This document shows positions 25,087-34,304 of a DNA stretch of 64,000 nucleotides, piece after piece. Both the position numbers and the translations under genes were made by a program. The stretch is from Bradyrhizobium sp. AZCC 1610 (GTDB lineage Bacteria; Pseudomonadota; Alphaproteobacteria; Rhizobiales; Xanthobacteraceae), in contig NZ_JAZHRR010000001.1 in the NCBI RefSeq assembly GCF_036924515.1, positions 4,311,001 through 4,375,000 on the forward strand, given 5' to 3'. The first letter of the stretch is position 1. Every line of letters begins with the position of its first letter. Under the pieces are notes generated by a model. The model saw only the letters and a program-made list of their open reading frames with translations, was not told the DNA's origin and did no database searches.

Positions 25087-25611
25087 ATGAACTCCGCCAC
25101 CACATTGCCTGACGCAGCCCCGATCCGCGCCCCGCGGCTGCTCGGGCTATATCTGCTTCTGATCATCATTGCCGCCATCGAAGCGTTCGATGGGCTGTCG
25201 CACGCGCCGATGTTGTTCGGCGATATGTCGGAAATTCCCGGCCCCGGCCTCGGTGGCGCGATCATCAAGGCGTACGTTGCGAGCCATCCCCTGCTGGCGC
25301 TGGCAGCGCTGGGGTTTGCCACCGTCGGCCGGCTGCGTCACGCGATCATGGCGCTTGGCGCGCTCGTGCTCATGACCTGGCTGAACTTCATGCCCTCGGT
25401 GGTATGGCACGGGTTGGATTTTCGTGGTGTCTCCGCCTTCGAGACGCCTGTCCGAATGATCGCGTTTCCGCTGATGGCCGCCTGCGCCATAGCGCTTGCC
25501 GCACGCAGCCAGTGGCTGGGACTCGCCACCCTGCTGGTCAGCATTCCCACGCTGTACGGCGTGTTCGCCGTGATCGCCTTCGGAATTGGCGTCATCCTCT
25601 ACGGTTTCTGA
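25087..25611 (+). CDS. Five-helix membrane protein, unknown
   Basis: 174 residues with about five transmembrane helices after a short hydrophilic N-terminus. The first loop (DGLSHAPMLFGDMSEIPGPG) is the longest and probably periplasmic. The ATG chosen opens directly before the first helix; the frame continues upstream, but that part is unlikely. No family recognised and no clear operon partner. Confidence 0.65.
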   Translation: MNSATTLPDAAPIRAPRLLGLYLLLIIIAAIEAFDGLSHAPMLFGDMSEIPGPGLGGAIIKAYVASHPLLALAALGFATVGRLRHAIMALGALVLMTWLNFMPSVVWHGLDFRGVSAFETPVRMIAFPLMAACAIALAARSQWLGLATLLVSIPTLYGVFAVIAFGIGVILYGF

Positions 25612-25688
25612 CAAGCAAGTTGACTTCCGCGCGTCCCCCTTGCAGGAAATCCGCGCGCGGGTTTCAATAGCGCAAAGGGGCATTCACA

Positions 25689-26165
25689 ATGGCTTTGGGA
25701 CCACAAATTCTCCGACCGACCCTGCTTGCCGCCACGCTGGCGCTGGTTGCTGTGGTCGGCGCATCGCCGGCGCAGGCCGACCGCTGCGACGATATCGCCA
25801 AGGAATTGAAGAACCAGATCGACGGCCTCAAGATCAGCGTCAATACCGGCAACACGATCTATCTGACGCATCCGGCGGCGAAAGAGCTGTCGCTCGGATG
25901 CCGCGGCCGCAATTATTCCAACGAGCTCTACGCCAAGGCGGACCGCAAGCCGAAGCCGCAATTCTTCGAACTGATCGCGTCGGCCGGCGCCATCATTTTC
26001 ACGATTCCGAAGCCCGACGTTGCGACCGGCTCCTCGCGCTGCATCAAGCGCATGGGCCTACTGCGCGGCGACAAGGTTTCCATGCGCTTCCGCCGGCTTA
26101 ACATGGAATGCACGCGCACCAAGACCGAGGCTTCGATCGTGGTGACCCGCGGCAAGGATGAGTAG
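25689..26165 (+). CDS. Exported basic protein with cysteines, unknown
   Basis: 158 residues. The signal peptide ends near AQA at about 30 (ALVAVVGASPAQADRC). The mature protein has four cysteines (in ADRCDDIAK, LGCRGRN, SSRCIKRM, NMECTRTK) and a basic C-terminal half, suggesting a disulfide-stabilised periplasmic protein. AAAGGGG lies 8 to 10 bases before the ATG. No family recognised; the gene stands alone. Confidence 0.75.
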   Translation: MALGPQILRPTLLAATLALVAVVGASPAQADRCDDIAKELKNQIDGLKISVNTGNTIYLTHPAAKELSLGCRGRNYSNELYAKADRKPKPQFFELIASAGAIIFTIPKPDVATGSSRCIKRMGLLRGDKVSMRFRRLNMECTRTKTEASIVVTRGKDE

Positions 26166-26320
26166 ATCCGCTCCCGATCCGTCGCATTCTAACGATTCCG
26201 CGAGCCGGCCGTTCACCATTGGACGGGATTGACGGCGTCGGCGCGGGATTGCCGCGCGGGATTCACCAATCGTTCGCTTCAAGCCGGCCAGTGTCGGAAG
26301 CAACCAAGAGGATGCTTCCG

Positions 26321-26506
26321 ATGAATGTCTCTGCTGTCGCCGCAACGGTGGTGGTCAAACCGCCTGAAGTCCCGGTGTTCAAGGCTCCCGACAAGACCCC
26401 CGACGTCCAGAACGGCGCTGCCGCCGACGGCACCCGCACGCCGAAGCCGACGCTGGTCGCTCCCCTGCCGCCGGGTCAGGGAACGCGGATCGATCGGCTG
26501 GCCTGA
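26321..26506 (+). CDS. Small Pro/Lys-rich protein, unknown
   Basis: 61 residues. AGAGG lies 9 bases before the ATG; an in-frame ATG three codons earlier is also possible. The sequence is largely disordered, rich in Pro, Lys and Thr (VVVKPPEVPVFKAPDKTPDV, PLPPGQGTRIDRLA). No signal peptide and no membrane helix. It may be a genuine small protein, but no family is known to me. Confidence 0.5.
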   Translation: MNVSAVAATVVVKPPEVPVFKAPDKTPDVQNGAAADGTRTPKPTLVAPLPPGQGTRIDRLA

Positions 26507-26597
26507 CGGCTCGCAGCCCTGCCCTGCGGCAAGGCCGGCGCCGCAAGTTTGCCGAAAAACCGCGCGATCATGCTGTCACGGGGAATGGAACCCGGGC

Positions 26598-27272
26598 ATG
26601 ATCGCAAAACTCTTGCTGCAGAACACCATCGTCGTCATTGCCATGGGCGCGCTATTGTTCGCCGCGGCGGGTTCGCTGGACTGGCCGGCGGCGTGGGTAA
26701 TGCTGATCGTCAGCGCGATCCTTGGCCCCGCCTGCGGATTGTGGCTAGCCAAGACCGATCCGGCGCTGCTCGCCGAGCGCATGCGGCCGACTTTTCAGGC
26801 CAACCAGCCTGCCGCCGACAAGATATTCATGCTGATCTTCTTTCTGGCGCTGTTGCTATGGCTCGTTGCGATCGGCCTCGACCGGCGCGCGAACGCCTCC
26901 GACGTTCCGCTGCCGCTGCAGGCGCTCGGCCTTGCGATGTATCTGCTCTCGATCGCCTTCATCATGTGGGTGTTCCGCGAGAATTCGTTCGCCGCACCGG
27001 TCGTCAAGGTGCAGGCCGAGCGCCACCAACGCGTAATCTCAAGCGGGCCCTACGCCTTCGTCCGTCATCCCATGTACAGCGGCATCATGCTGTACTTCCT
27101 TGGAATACCGCTGCTCCTGGGATCGTGGTGGGGTGTGGCGTTCGCGCCGGTGTTCGCCGTCCTGTTCGCCATTCGCGCCCGCATCGAGGAGCGCGCGCTG
27201 GTCGAAGGACTGCCTGATTATGCTGACTATGCCGCGCGCGTGCGCTATCGTCTGGTGCCCGGACTTTGGTGA
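26598..27272 (+). CDS. Isoprenylcysteine carboxyl methyltransferase-like membrane protein
   Basis: 224 residues with four or five transmembrane helices. The C-terminal half has the signature of the ICMT/PEMT-like membrane methyltransferases: SSGPYAFVRHPMYSGIMLYF, the cofactor-binding segment, and RIEERALVEGLPDYADYAARV, the catalytic region with the paired Glu residues. Eukaryotic ICMT methylates prenylated cysteines. Bacterial members modify lipids or small molecules, mostly of unknown identity. The ATG chosen starts the first helix. Confidence 0.85.
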   Translation: MIAKLLLQNTIVVIAMGALLFAAAGSLDWPAAWVMLIVSAILGPACGLWLAKTDPALLAERMRPTFQANQPAADKIFMLIFFLALLLWLVAIGLDRRANASDVPLPLQALGLAMYLLSIAFIMWVFRENSFAAPVVKVQAERHQRVISSGPYAFVRHPMYSGIMLYFLGIPLLLGSWWGVAFAPVFAVLFAIRARIEERALVEGLPDYADYAARVRYRLVPGLW

Positions 27273-27294
27273 AACATGGCGATGGCGAACCAGA

Positions 27295-27654
27295 ATGCCC
27301 GATAGCAAGACCTATACCGGCGGCTGCCATTGCGGCCAGGTACGTTTCGAATGCACCAGCGACCTCGCGATGGTCACCGCCTGCAACTGCACGATCTGCA
27401 CCAAGAAGGGGCTGCATTTCACCTTTCTCGATCCGAAGAGCTTTCATCTCCGCGCCGGCGAGGAAAACCTGAAAGAATACCTCTTCAACAAGCACGTGAT
27501 CCACCACCAGCTCTGCGTCGATTGCGGCGTCGATGTCTTCGCGCGCGGCAAGAAGCCCGACGGCAGCGACGTGGTGGCGCTGAATGTAAGCTGCATCGAC
27601 GGCATCGAACTGTCGAAGCTGACGATGACGCCGGTGGATGGACGGAGCATGTGA
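27295..27654 (+). CDS. GFA-family zinc protein
   Basis: 119 residues with the cysteine pattern of the glutathione-dependent formaldehyde-activating (GFA) family: GGCHCGQVRFEC, TACNCTICTKKG and HHQLCVDCGVDVF, giving two zinc sites. Genuine GFA enzymes speed formation of S-hydroxymethylglutathione, but most family members have unknown substrates. The gene follows the ICMT-like gene by 22 bases and probably shares its transcript. A hairpin follows its stop. Confidence 0.9.
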   Translation: MPDSKTYTGGCHCGQVRFECTSDLAMVTACNCTICTKKGLHFTFLDPKSFHLRAGEENLKEYLFNKHVIHHQLCVDCGVDVFARGKKPDGSDVVALNVSCIDGIELSKLTMTPVDGRSM

Positions 27655-27664
27655 CGGCAACGCC

Positions 27665-27703
27665 GTCATTCCGGGGCGCGCGCCAGCGCGAACCCGGAAT
27701 GAC
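27665..27703. terminator. Hairpin repeat between convergent genes
   Basis: GTCATTCCGGG and CCCGGAATGAC form a perfect 11-base stem around a 17-base loop, with an inner GCGCG pair. It lies between the GFA gene and the convergent GST gene, where a two-way terminator is expected. The sequence is also a common intergenic repeat type. Confidence 0.6.
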
Positions 27704-27707
27704 AGGA

Positions 27708-28415
27708 CTAGATATCGAGCGCCTTGTACCTCCGGAAGATCCCCTCCTCGTTGAACGCAATCCGTCGATCGCTCGCCAGATACGCCTTGATGTTCGGCCG
27801 CGCCGCCACCCGGTCGTGCAGGCCGACGAGCCCGGGAATCTCCCCTTCGAACTCCTGCATGCGCTTTGGAAAGGCGTAGCGCAGGCCTTCCACGATCTGG
27901 AACAGCGACAGATCGACATAGGTCAGGCGGCGGCCGGTGATGTAGGTGCCGCCATTGGCCGCCAGCAGGTCCTCGAAATAGATGAGATATTTCGGCACGC
28001 GCGATTTCCAGAATTCATCGGTGCGCTTTTTTGCCGGCGCCTTCTGGTCCTCGTAATAGAGCGACTGACCGAGCGGGTGATGGGTGTCGTGCACTTCCAG
28101 CACCAGATCGGCGATCGTGAGCTGCAATTGATGCACCCAGAGTTTGCCGGCCTCGGCCTTCGGCGCCAGCCCATGGCGCGATCCCAGATAGAGCAGGATG
28201 TTGGCGGTCTGCCCGATCACCAGCTTCCCGGCTTTCAGGAACGGCGGCGCGAAGGGCGGCGTTCCCTTCCCCGCTTCCATCATGCGCGTCATTGCCGACA
28301 TGCCGTTGCCGCGGCGCGCCACGTCGGTATAGCCTGCGCCGGCCTCCTCCAGCGCGAGGCGGACATATTCGCCGCGGCCTTGAATCATCGGCCAGTAATA
28401 GAGCTCGTAACGCAT
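27708..28415 (-). CDS. Glutathione S-transferase
   Basis: 235 residues. The N-terminal thioredoxin-like domain starts YELYYWPMIQGRGEYVRLAL and contains the family loop KLVIGQTANILLYLGSRHGL, which binds the glutathione gamma-glutamyl group. The C-terminal domain is helical (YITGRRLTYVDLSLFQIVEG carries the N-capping Asp). The tyrosine of YYWP may be the catalytic residue, as in sigma-class enzymes. The start at MRYELYYW is fixed by GGAGGTG 6 bases upstream; an earlier in-frame ATG is ignored. Substrate unknown. Confidence 0.9.
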   Translation of the reverse strand: MRYELYYWPMIQGRGEYVRLALEEAGAGYTDVARRGNGMSAMTRMMEAGKGTPPFAPPFLKAGKLVIGQTANILLYLGSRHGLAPKAEAGKLWVHQLQLTIADLVLEVHDTHHPLGQSLYYEDQKAPAKKRTDEFWKSRVPKYLIYFEDLLAANGGTYITGRRLTYVDLSLFQIVEGLRYAFPKRMQEFEGEIPGLVGLHDRVAARPNIKAYLASDRRIAFNEEGIFRRYKALDI

Positions 28416-28623
28416 CGATGACACCTCCGCTACCGGTTTGACCGACATAACAAATCATCCCGCGGTTCGTTCGTCACGCCAAACACGGCGTCCGCGCAAC
28501 CGTCGCAGCATGAACGCGGCGCGCAGATCTCCGCTAGGCGCCGAATCTGTCCGAGTGCGAGCGGGCGTGGTAGGTTGCTTCCCGCTTGAAGCGTTGATTT
28601 CTCAACACGACAGGAGAACGGGG

Positions 28624-29037
28624 ATGGCGGACAACAGCAAGAAGCGCGGCGGGGCCGATCGCGGGCTGATCGCGGTGAGCGAGCCTTACGAGGTCGCTTA
28701 CTGGTCGAAGAAATTCAAGATCACGCCGGCCAAGCTGAAAGCCGCCGTCAAGAAAGTGGGGCACTCCGCCAAGAAGGTAGGCGCCTATATCAAGCTGCAC
28801 AAGGCTGCCGACCGGGCCCGCATCGCGGTGAGCCAGCCCTATGAAGTCAGCTACTGGTCGAAGAAGTTCAAGGTCACGCCCGCCAGATTGAAGGCCGCGG
28901 TCGCCGCCGTCGGGCATTCGTCGAAAACAGTCGGCGCCCATCTCGCCAAGGGCAAGGCTCCGAAGAAGGCGAAGAAGAGCGCCAGGAAGAGTCCCGGCAA
29001 AATGACAAAGAAGCGCACAAAGAGAAAAGCCGCCTAG
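28624..29037 (+). CDS. Tandem DUF3606 protein with Lys-rich tail
   Basis: 137 residues. Two copies of the DUF3606 motif lie in tandem: DRGLIAVSEPYEVAYWSKKF (about 13-32) and DRARIAVSQPYEVSYWSKKF (about 64-83), each followed by a K(I/V)TPAxLKAAVxxVGHS helix pair. DUF3606 proteins normally have one copy in about 60 residues, so this is a duplicated form. The C-terminal 28 residues are almost only Lys, Ala and Arg, like histone H1-type tails, which suggests nucleic-acid binding. GGAGAACGG precedes the ATG. Confidence 0.85.
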   Translation: MADNSKKRGGADRGLIAVSEPYEVAYWSKKFKITPAKLKAAVKKVGHSAKKVGAYIKLHKAADRARIAVSQPYEVSYWSKKFKVTPARLKAAVAAVGHSSKTVGAHLAKGKAPKKAKKSARKSPGKMTKKRTKRKAA

Positions 29038-29147
29038 CGGCGGCCTTTAGCGCGACCAAGGCAATGCGCCCAAGCGATAGCCGAGCGGCTCTCAGTAGCC
29101 GCATGTGCTGCAGCGCGGCGCGACGTCATGACCACGCGCGAATGGCC

Positions 29148-29432
29148 TCAATCGTCATCGTCAGCAGGGTGCCAGCGGCGCATTGGGCGGTGGCCGTAGC
29201 GTTCGCGGACAGTGTTCCGCATGTATGTCGGTCGTCCGCGATCAGCGTCGATGCGGACGCTGCGCCGCTGATAAATTGTCCGCCCACGGCCATCGTCGGT
29301 CGTAATTGTATCGACACGGGTATGAACGCCGTTCGACGAGTTGGAGCTGGAATTCGACGACGTGTTGCCGGCCAGCGCCACCGTCGTCGGCGCCAGGACG
29401 GTCAAAATCAACGCGACAAGCAGACGTTTCAT
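29148..29432 (-). CDS. Small exported protein, unknown
   Basis: 94 residues. A signal peptide (MKRLLVALILTVLAPTTVAL, then AG) precedes a Ser/Asn run (about 24-33) and a very polar Arg/Asp-rich mature part ending in four Asp. No cysteines and no family recognised. Upstream, GGAAC-N16-AGTT (minus strand, about 29457-29481) resembles an EcfG stress promoter with one mismatch. Confidence 0.6.
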   Translation of the reverse strand: MKRLLVALILTVLAPTTVALAGNTSSNSSSNSSNGVHTRVDTITTDDGRGRTIYQRRSVRIDADRGRPTYMRNTVRERYGHRPMRRWHPADDDD

Positions 29433-29581
29433 GGCAAGTCCTCCGATCCCGATTAAAACTCGCCAGACAATCAGGAGTTCCGCGATCAGGAGGCAGACCA
29501 GGCCCGTTACCTCATACGTACGTCAATCTCTCTCAGGCTTGCCGGAGAGGTTATCTGGCGAACGCAAAAAATACCGCGCGG

Positions 29582-30262
29582 TCAGTTCGTCGCGAAGCAA
29601 TAGAACAACCCGTCGCCGCCGGTGCTCTTCAGGTCGGCCTGCGAGCAGCCACCGTCAGATCCGCGCGAGGGGTGCGAAGAGTTCCAGGATTTCGAGGCGT
29701 CGTCGTCGCGCAGGCCGACGCGATCGGAATGTCCGACTATCGCGGCGCCTTGCGTCGAACTCGTCCAGTTCTTGCAGGTGCGATCCTCGCCCGCCGCAAA
29801 CGCTGACCCATCGGGCTGCGATCCCGTCAGCACATCGTGGCGATTGGACGTATCGCCGCGGCCGTTGATGACCTCGCCCTTCTCGCTGAGCGCGGTCTGC
29901 TTGGTGAGACCGTTGGCGCCGTGCAATTCGGCGACGTCCTTGGCGACTACCGCGCCCTTGGCATTCTTCCACGGCCCCTTGCCGATGCGATCGCGCGCAT
30001 TGACGGCCGGCGTGCCGTCGGCGGCTTGCGTCGAGAGGTAAGCGCGCCAGGTCTTGCCGCCGGCTCCGGCCGCCTGCGCCAATGTCTGGCAGTGATTGTC
30101 GGCGCCGGCGAGCCCGCCGAGATTGCCGCCATTGCCGATGCCGTTGCTGGTCACGAAGAAACCGGTATCGGCCGATTGCGCCTGCGCGGGCGCGCTGGCG
30201 AGAGCCGATATGGCGGCAAGCGCAAAGCATGCCGGCGAGATGATCCTGGCGAAGCTCTTCAT
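29582..30262 (-). CDS. Exported lectin-like (DUF1554-type) protein
   Basis: 226 residues. The signal peptide ends near AQAQ (about 29). The mature part resembles the DUF1554/endostatin-like C-type lectin fold: FFVTSNGIGNGGNLGGLAGA with DNHCQTLAQAAGAGGKTWRA, AVNARDRIGKGPW, DRTCKNWTSS and the closing GDGLFYCFATN. Four cysteines suggest two disulfides. The family is found in secreted or periplasmic proteins, some binding extracellular matrix or carbohydrate; no ligand can be inferred here. Confidence 0.7.
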   Translation of the reverse strand: MKSFARIISPACFALAAISALASAPAQAQSADTGFFVTSNGIGNGGNLGGLAGADNHCQTLAQAAGAGGKTWRAYLSTQAADGTPAVNARDRIGKGPWKNAKGAVVAKDVAELHGANGLTKQTALSEKGEVINGRGDTSNRHDVLTGSQPDGSAFAAGEDRTCKNWTSSTQGAAIVGHSDRVGLRDDDASKSWNSSHPSRGSDGGCSQADLKSTGGDGLFYCFATN

Positions 30263-30350
30263 CTGGTTTCTCCCTGTTGTTTTTGATTCGTTGGCATCAA
30301 CACATCACGGCAACCATTATTCCGGCGCGAAATGAGGCCGGCATTCTGAT

Positions 30351-30390
30351 AAAGAAAAAGGCGCCGCGGAACGAACCGCAGCGCCTTCTT
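30351..30390 (-). terminator. Rho-independent terminator of the Tim44-domain gene
   Basis: Read on the minus strand, GGCGCTGCGG, a 6-base loop and CCGCGGCGCC (one mismatch) are followed by TTTTTCTTT. It begins about 20 bases beyond the stop of the Tim44-domain gene. Confidence 0.85.
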
Positions 30391-30406
30391 CGTCACGTTG
30401 TGGCGA

Positions 30407-31396
30407 TCAGCTGGTCTGCTGGATCGCCGAGAGTTCCCAGTCGCTGCCGCGTCGGCGGGCGAAGGTCCAGACTTCGGTCGCTTCGATCGGGGTTTCGCTG
30501 CCCGCGACCAGACGGCCGGTGGTGCGTTCCATGGTCTTGTCGACCAGCGAGAACCGCATCGCCACGCTGGCGAAATCGGTTTCACCTTCGCGCCAGGCTT
30601 CTGCGAGGTCGCCCTGCAGCAGCTTGACGTCGGTCACCTTGTTGACGTCGTTCTTGGCCTTGTTCTCCTCGAGATCCTTGGAGAAGTAGGACACCATCTC
30701 GGGGGTCGCCAGCGTATGCAGCTTAGCGACGTCCTCGTTCGACCACGCGGCCTGAACCTCACTGAGCAGACGCTCGAAGGCTTCATAGTCGGCCGGCTGG
30801 ATCTCCAGCGGCGCGCTGCCCGATCCCAGTCCAAAGCCACCGAGGCCGGAACGGAAGCTGGTCTGTGCACCGGGACCTTCGGCGGCAGGAGCAGGTCCAT
30901 TCGCGTAGGCGGAGGCCGCCGTATGGCGGCGCTGCCACCACGACATCGCCAGCCGCACCACGATAACGATCAGGGCGACCTGCAGCAGCAGGCCGATGAT
31001 CGAGGACAGGCCGCCGAGGCCGGAGAACAAGCCGCCGCCGGTCAGCATGCCGAACAGGCCTGCGCCAAGGAAGCCCATGGCGAGACCGCCAAGCATGCCC
31101 CCCATCATTCCGGGCCGGTTGAAGAACCCACCCTTGTTGGCCGCGCCGGCAGCCGCCGGGGCGCCCACGCCGGGAGTGCCCGGTTGGGTGAAGGTACGGT
31201 TCATGGGTTGCGCGGCGCCTGGCGCGGTGGTGGTGCTCGGGGGCGCCGAATAGGTCTTCGATCCGCGCGAACCGGAACTGCCGCCACCGCCGACGCGGGC
31301 GTCAGCCTCCGAGATCGCGATCGCCAACGGGAGCGCCACGGACAGGACGATGGCCAGTGCCCGAATAATTCCGCGCGTGCCTTGCGAGAAATTCAT
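30407..31396 (-). CDS. Tim44-domain membrane protein
   Basis: 329 residues. The N-terminus has a signal-like hydrophobic stretch (about 10-30) and a low-complexity Gly/Ser/Pro/Thr region. A Gly/Met-rich hydrophobic block (about 85-155, GGFFNRPGMMGGMLGGLAMG, then two membrane helices) follows, and a Tim44-like domain occupies about 195-329 (YEAFERLLSEVQAAWSNEDV, KLHTLATPEMVSYFSKDLEE and a closing TEVWTFARRRGSDWELSAIQ). This layout is that of alphaproteobacterial Tim44-domain membrane proteins, thought to be adaptors at the inner membrane. It ends in a strong terminator and lies downstream of cckA on the same strand. Confidence 0.88.
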   Translation of the reverse strand: MNFSQGTRGIIRALAIVLSVALPLAIAISEADARVGGGGSSGSRGSKTYSAPPSTTTAPGAAQPMNRTFTQPGTPGVGAPAAAGAANKGGFFNRPGMMGGMLGGLAMGFLGAGLFGMLTGGGLFSGLGGLSSIIGLLLQVALIVIVVRLAMSWWQRRHTAASAYANGPAPAAEGPGAQTSFRSGLGGFGLGSGSAPLEIQPADYEAFERLLSEVQAAWSNEDVAKLHTLATPEMVSYFSKDLEENKAKNDVNKVTDVKLLQGDLAEAWREGETDFASVAMRFSLVDKTMERTTGRLVAGSETPIEATEVWTFARRRGSDWELSAIQQTS

Positions 31397-31564
31397 GTGT
31401 TTTTCCTCAGTCCCCAGGATGGGGAAGCGTCCCTAAGATGGGCACGGCTGCCTAAAAGTGAAGCCATTATCGGGAACCGGAACTGCGGCCCTCGGTCGCG
31501 GGGATGTGACGATTTGGCCGTGAACGCCGTATTCACCATGAGTCGCTGGCTCTCGGCCCAGGCG

Positions 31565-34120
31565 CTAAGACGCCGTCATGGTCTCCTTGACCTTCTCGAC
31601 CAGCGCGCTGAGCGCGAACGGTTTCGGCAGGAAGGCGAATTGTTCGTTCTCCGGCAGGCTCTTGTCGAAGGCTTCTTCAGCATAACCTGAGACGAAGATG
31701 ATTTTGAGATTCGGATTGCGCTTGCGCATTTCGCGCAACAGCGTCGGGCCGTCCATTTCCGGCATCACGACGTCGGAGACGACAAGATCGACCGCGCCGT
31801 CCTTTTCGTCGAGCGCCTCCATCGCCTCGATGCCGTTGGAAGCCTCGATCACGCTGTAGCCGCGCGAACGAAGGCCGCGTGCATTCAGGGAGCGCAGCCC
31901 ATCCTCGTCTTCCACCAGCAGGATGGTGCCCTGCCCGGTCAGGTCGGGCCGCGGCTTCGCCGCGGCTTCCTTGCCCGCACCGTTGGTGGCCTGCGCCTCC
32001 GGCTGCGCTTCCAGTTCGGGCCGATGACGCGGCAGGAAGATGCGGAACGTGGTGCCTGCGCCGGGTGTGGAGTCGACATAGACAAAGCCGCCGGTCTGCT
32101 TGACGATGCCGTACACCGTCGAGAGACCAAGCCCGGTGCCCTTGCCGACCTCCTTGGTCGAGAAGAACGGTTCGAAAATCTTGTCGACGATGTCGGCGGG
32201 GATTCCGGTACCGGTATCGGAAATGTCGATCCGCACGTAGTCGGCGGCCGGCATGCCCTTGTGGGTGAGCTGGGCTGCTTCATCCACCGTCACATTGGCG
32301 GTCCGCACCGTCAGCTTGCCGCCATCTGGCATGGCGTCGCGCGCGTTGACCGCGAGATTGACGACCACCTGTTCGAACTGCGAGACGTCGACCTTGACCG
32401 GCCAGAGATCGCGACCATGCACGAGGTCGAGCTTGACCTTCTCCCCGATCAAGCGCCGCAGCAGCATGGTGAGATCGGACAAGGCGTCGCCGAGGTCGAG
32501 CACCTGCGGCCGCAGCGTCTGGCGGCGCGAGAACGCGAGCAGTTGCCGCACCAGCGTCGCCGCGCGGGTGGCGTTCTGCTTGATCTGCATGATGTCCTGG
32601 AACGACGGATCGGTCGGTTTGTGCGCGTTCAGCAGGAAGTCGTTGGCCATCATGATGGCGGACAGCACGTTGTTGAAGTCGTGCGCGATGCCGCCGGCGA
32701 GCTGGCCGACCATGTCCATCTTCTGCGACTGGTTGATCTGGTTTTCCAGCGTGCGCCGCTCGGTGGTCTCCAGCAGATAGACGATGGCGGCTTCGGTGTC
32801 GCGCTCGTCCTCCTCGACCGCGGTGACGAAGAACTGCCCCCAGCGCTCCTTGGCGCCGTCGAGCATGGCCTCGACCGGGGCGATATCGCCCTGCCCTTCC
32901 GCCGCCTGGTTGATCGCTGCGATCAGAAGGCTGCGGTCGCGCGCGTTCACGGTGCGGATGATCGACTTGTTCGCCGCGCCGTCCGGGCTGAGGCTCTGCG
33001 CGAGCTTGGCGAAGCGGGCATTGGCGCGCACCACGGCGCCGCCGCGGTCCACCGTCGCAATCGCCATCGGCGTATGGTCGAAGAATCGCATGAAGCGGAC
33101 TTCGGCGGCGCGTTCGGGGTCGGAATGCTCGTCGCGCGCGCGGCTGATCACGAGCGTACGCGACGAACCCGGCGAGCCGTCGGCGCCGAAGGCGAGCTTG
33201 TGATAGAGCCGCACCGGCATGGTCTTGCCGCCGCGCATGCGCAGGTCGATGTCGAACACCTCGGTCTTGACCTCGCCGGGCACCGCCACGATCGAGGTCA
33301 ATAGCGCAGCGCCGTCGCCGGAGACGATATCGGTGAGCTTCAGCCCACCCGAACCGATCTCGGTGAGATCGTAATCGAGCCAGTTCGCCAGCGTGGCGTT
33401 GACATAGATGACGTCGCCGGCCGGACTGACCGAGAAGAAGCCACACGGCGCGTGGTCGAGATATTCGATCGCGTGCTGCAGCTCCCGGAACACATCTTCC
33501 TGGCGCTCGCGATCCCGCGTGATGTCGGCGATCGACCACACCGCGTATTTTGCTTCGCGCTTGCTCTGGCCGAGCGGACGAACCCGCATCCGCAACCAGC
33601 GTCCCTGGGCACCGTCAGAGCCGGCGATGCGGACCTCCTCCTGCTGCCGCTTGCCTTCGCGGGCGGCCTTGAGCAGGCGGAACACGGCTTCGGAGACGTC
33701 CGGGTTACCGATGAAGACGCGTTCGATGGGGCGCACGTCCTGCGGGCTTGCGGCGCCCGTCAGCGCCAGGTAGGCGGCGTTCGAATAGACGACATGGCCC
33801 TTCGGGTCGGTCACGGCCAAACCGTCATGGGCGTGATCGGCGATGCGGCCCATTACGGGGTCGTCGGCGGCGCGGTCGATAAAGCGGATGATACCGGCGG
33901 CAAAGGCGAACAGATTGAACAGGCCGACCATGGCGAGCAGCGCCAGCACGCCGAGGATATAGGGCTGGGCCTGTGCGCGGCCGATGGTCATCAGCGCCAC
34001 CGCCACCGCCACGATGCCGGCAGCCACCAGCAGCACCAGCACGATGCTACCGCCCCGCCGCGCCGGTTCGTGAGCCGCAAAGGGCTTGGTCGGCGAATGG
34101 CTGTCAGTTTCGACGGTCAT
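31565..34120 (-). CDS. cckA: Hybrid sensor histidine kinase CckA
   Basis: 851 residues. Two transmembrane helices (about 24-72) precede PAS domains (about 85-460), the HisKA phospho-acceptor domain (GGIAHDFNNVLSAIMMAND, His480), the ATPase domain (NLAVNARDAM; DTGTGIP; FFSTKEVGKGTGLGLS) and a C-terminal receiver with phospho-acceptor Asp783 in DLVVSDVVMPEMDG. CckA relays phosphate through ChpT to CtrA and so controls the cell cycle and flagellar genes in alphaproteobacteria. Its position directly beyond flhB matches, as I recall, the order in Caulobacter. The family HDFNN box (not HELRTP) supports CckA against other hybrid kinases. Confidence 0.95.
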   Translation of the reverse strand: MTVETDSHSPTKPFAAHEPARRGGSIVLVLLVAAGIVAVAVALMTIGRAQAQPYILGVLALLAMVGLFNLFAFAAGIIRFIDRAADDPVMGRIADHAHDGLAVTDPKGHVVYSNAAYLALTGAASPQDVRPIERVFIGNPDVSEAVFRLLKAAREGKRQQEEVRIAGSDGAQGRWLRMRVRPLGQSKREAKYAVWSIADITRDRERQEDVFRELQHAIEYLDHAPCGFFSVSPAGDVIYVNATLANWLDYDLTEIGSGGLKLTDIVSGDGAALLTSIVAVPGEVKTEVFDIDLRMRGGKTMPVRLYHKLAFGADGSPGSSRTLVISRARDEHSDPERAAEVRFMRFFDHTPMAIATVDRGGAVVRANARFAKLAQSLSPDGAANKSIIRTVNARDRSLLIAAINQAAEGQGDIAPVEAMLDGAKERWGQFFVTAVEEDERDTEAAIVYLLETTERRTLENQINQSQKMDMVGQLAGGIAHDFNNVLSAIMMANDFLLNAHKPTDPSFQDIMQIKQNATRAATLVRQLLAFSRRQTLRPQVLDLGDALSDLTMLLRRLIGEKVKLDLVHGRDLWPVKVDVSQFEQVVVNLAVNARDAMPDGGKLTVRTANVTVDEAAQLTHKGMPAADYVRIDISDTGTGIPADIVDKIFEPFFSTKEVGKGTGLGLSTVYGIVKQTGGFVYVDSTPGAGTTFRIFLPRHRPELEAQPEAQATNGAGKEAAAKPRPDLTGQGTILLVEDEDGLRSLNARGLRSRGYSVIEASNGIEAMEALDEKDGAVDLVVSDVVMPEMDGPTLLREMRKRNPNLKIIFVSGYAEEAFDKSLPENEQFAFLPKPFALSALVEKVKETMTAS

Positions 34121-34304
34121 ATGAAGCGGCGTTGCCCTTCGGCGAGGAGGTCACGCGCCGGTCAAAATTGGCCGGCCGCAGGTAACCCCGCGTTCGGCTG
34201 GCGCACCCCTTATTGAGTGCCTGAATCGGCCCCGCAAGCGCAAGCCCATCAGGCGGCTATTTGACAGATTGAAGGCATTTCAAGGCGATTTCCAGCGGTT
34301 CCTT

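Noticed and set aside
32024..33304. 426-codon rightward frame
   Set aside because: Antisense to cckA; no domain visible.
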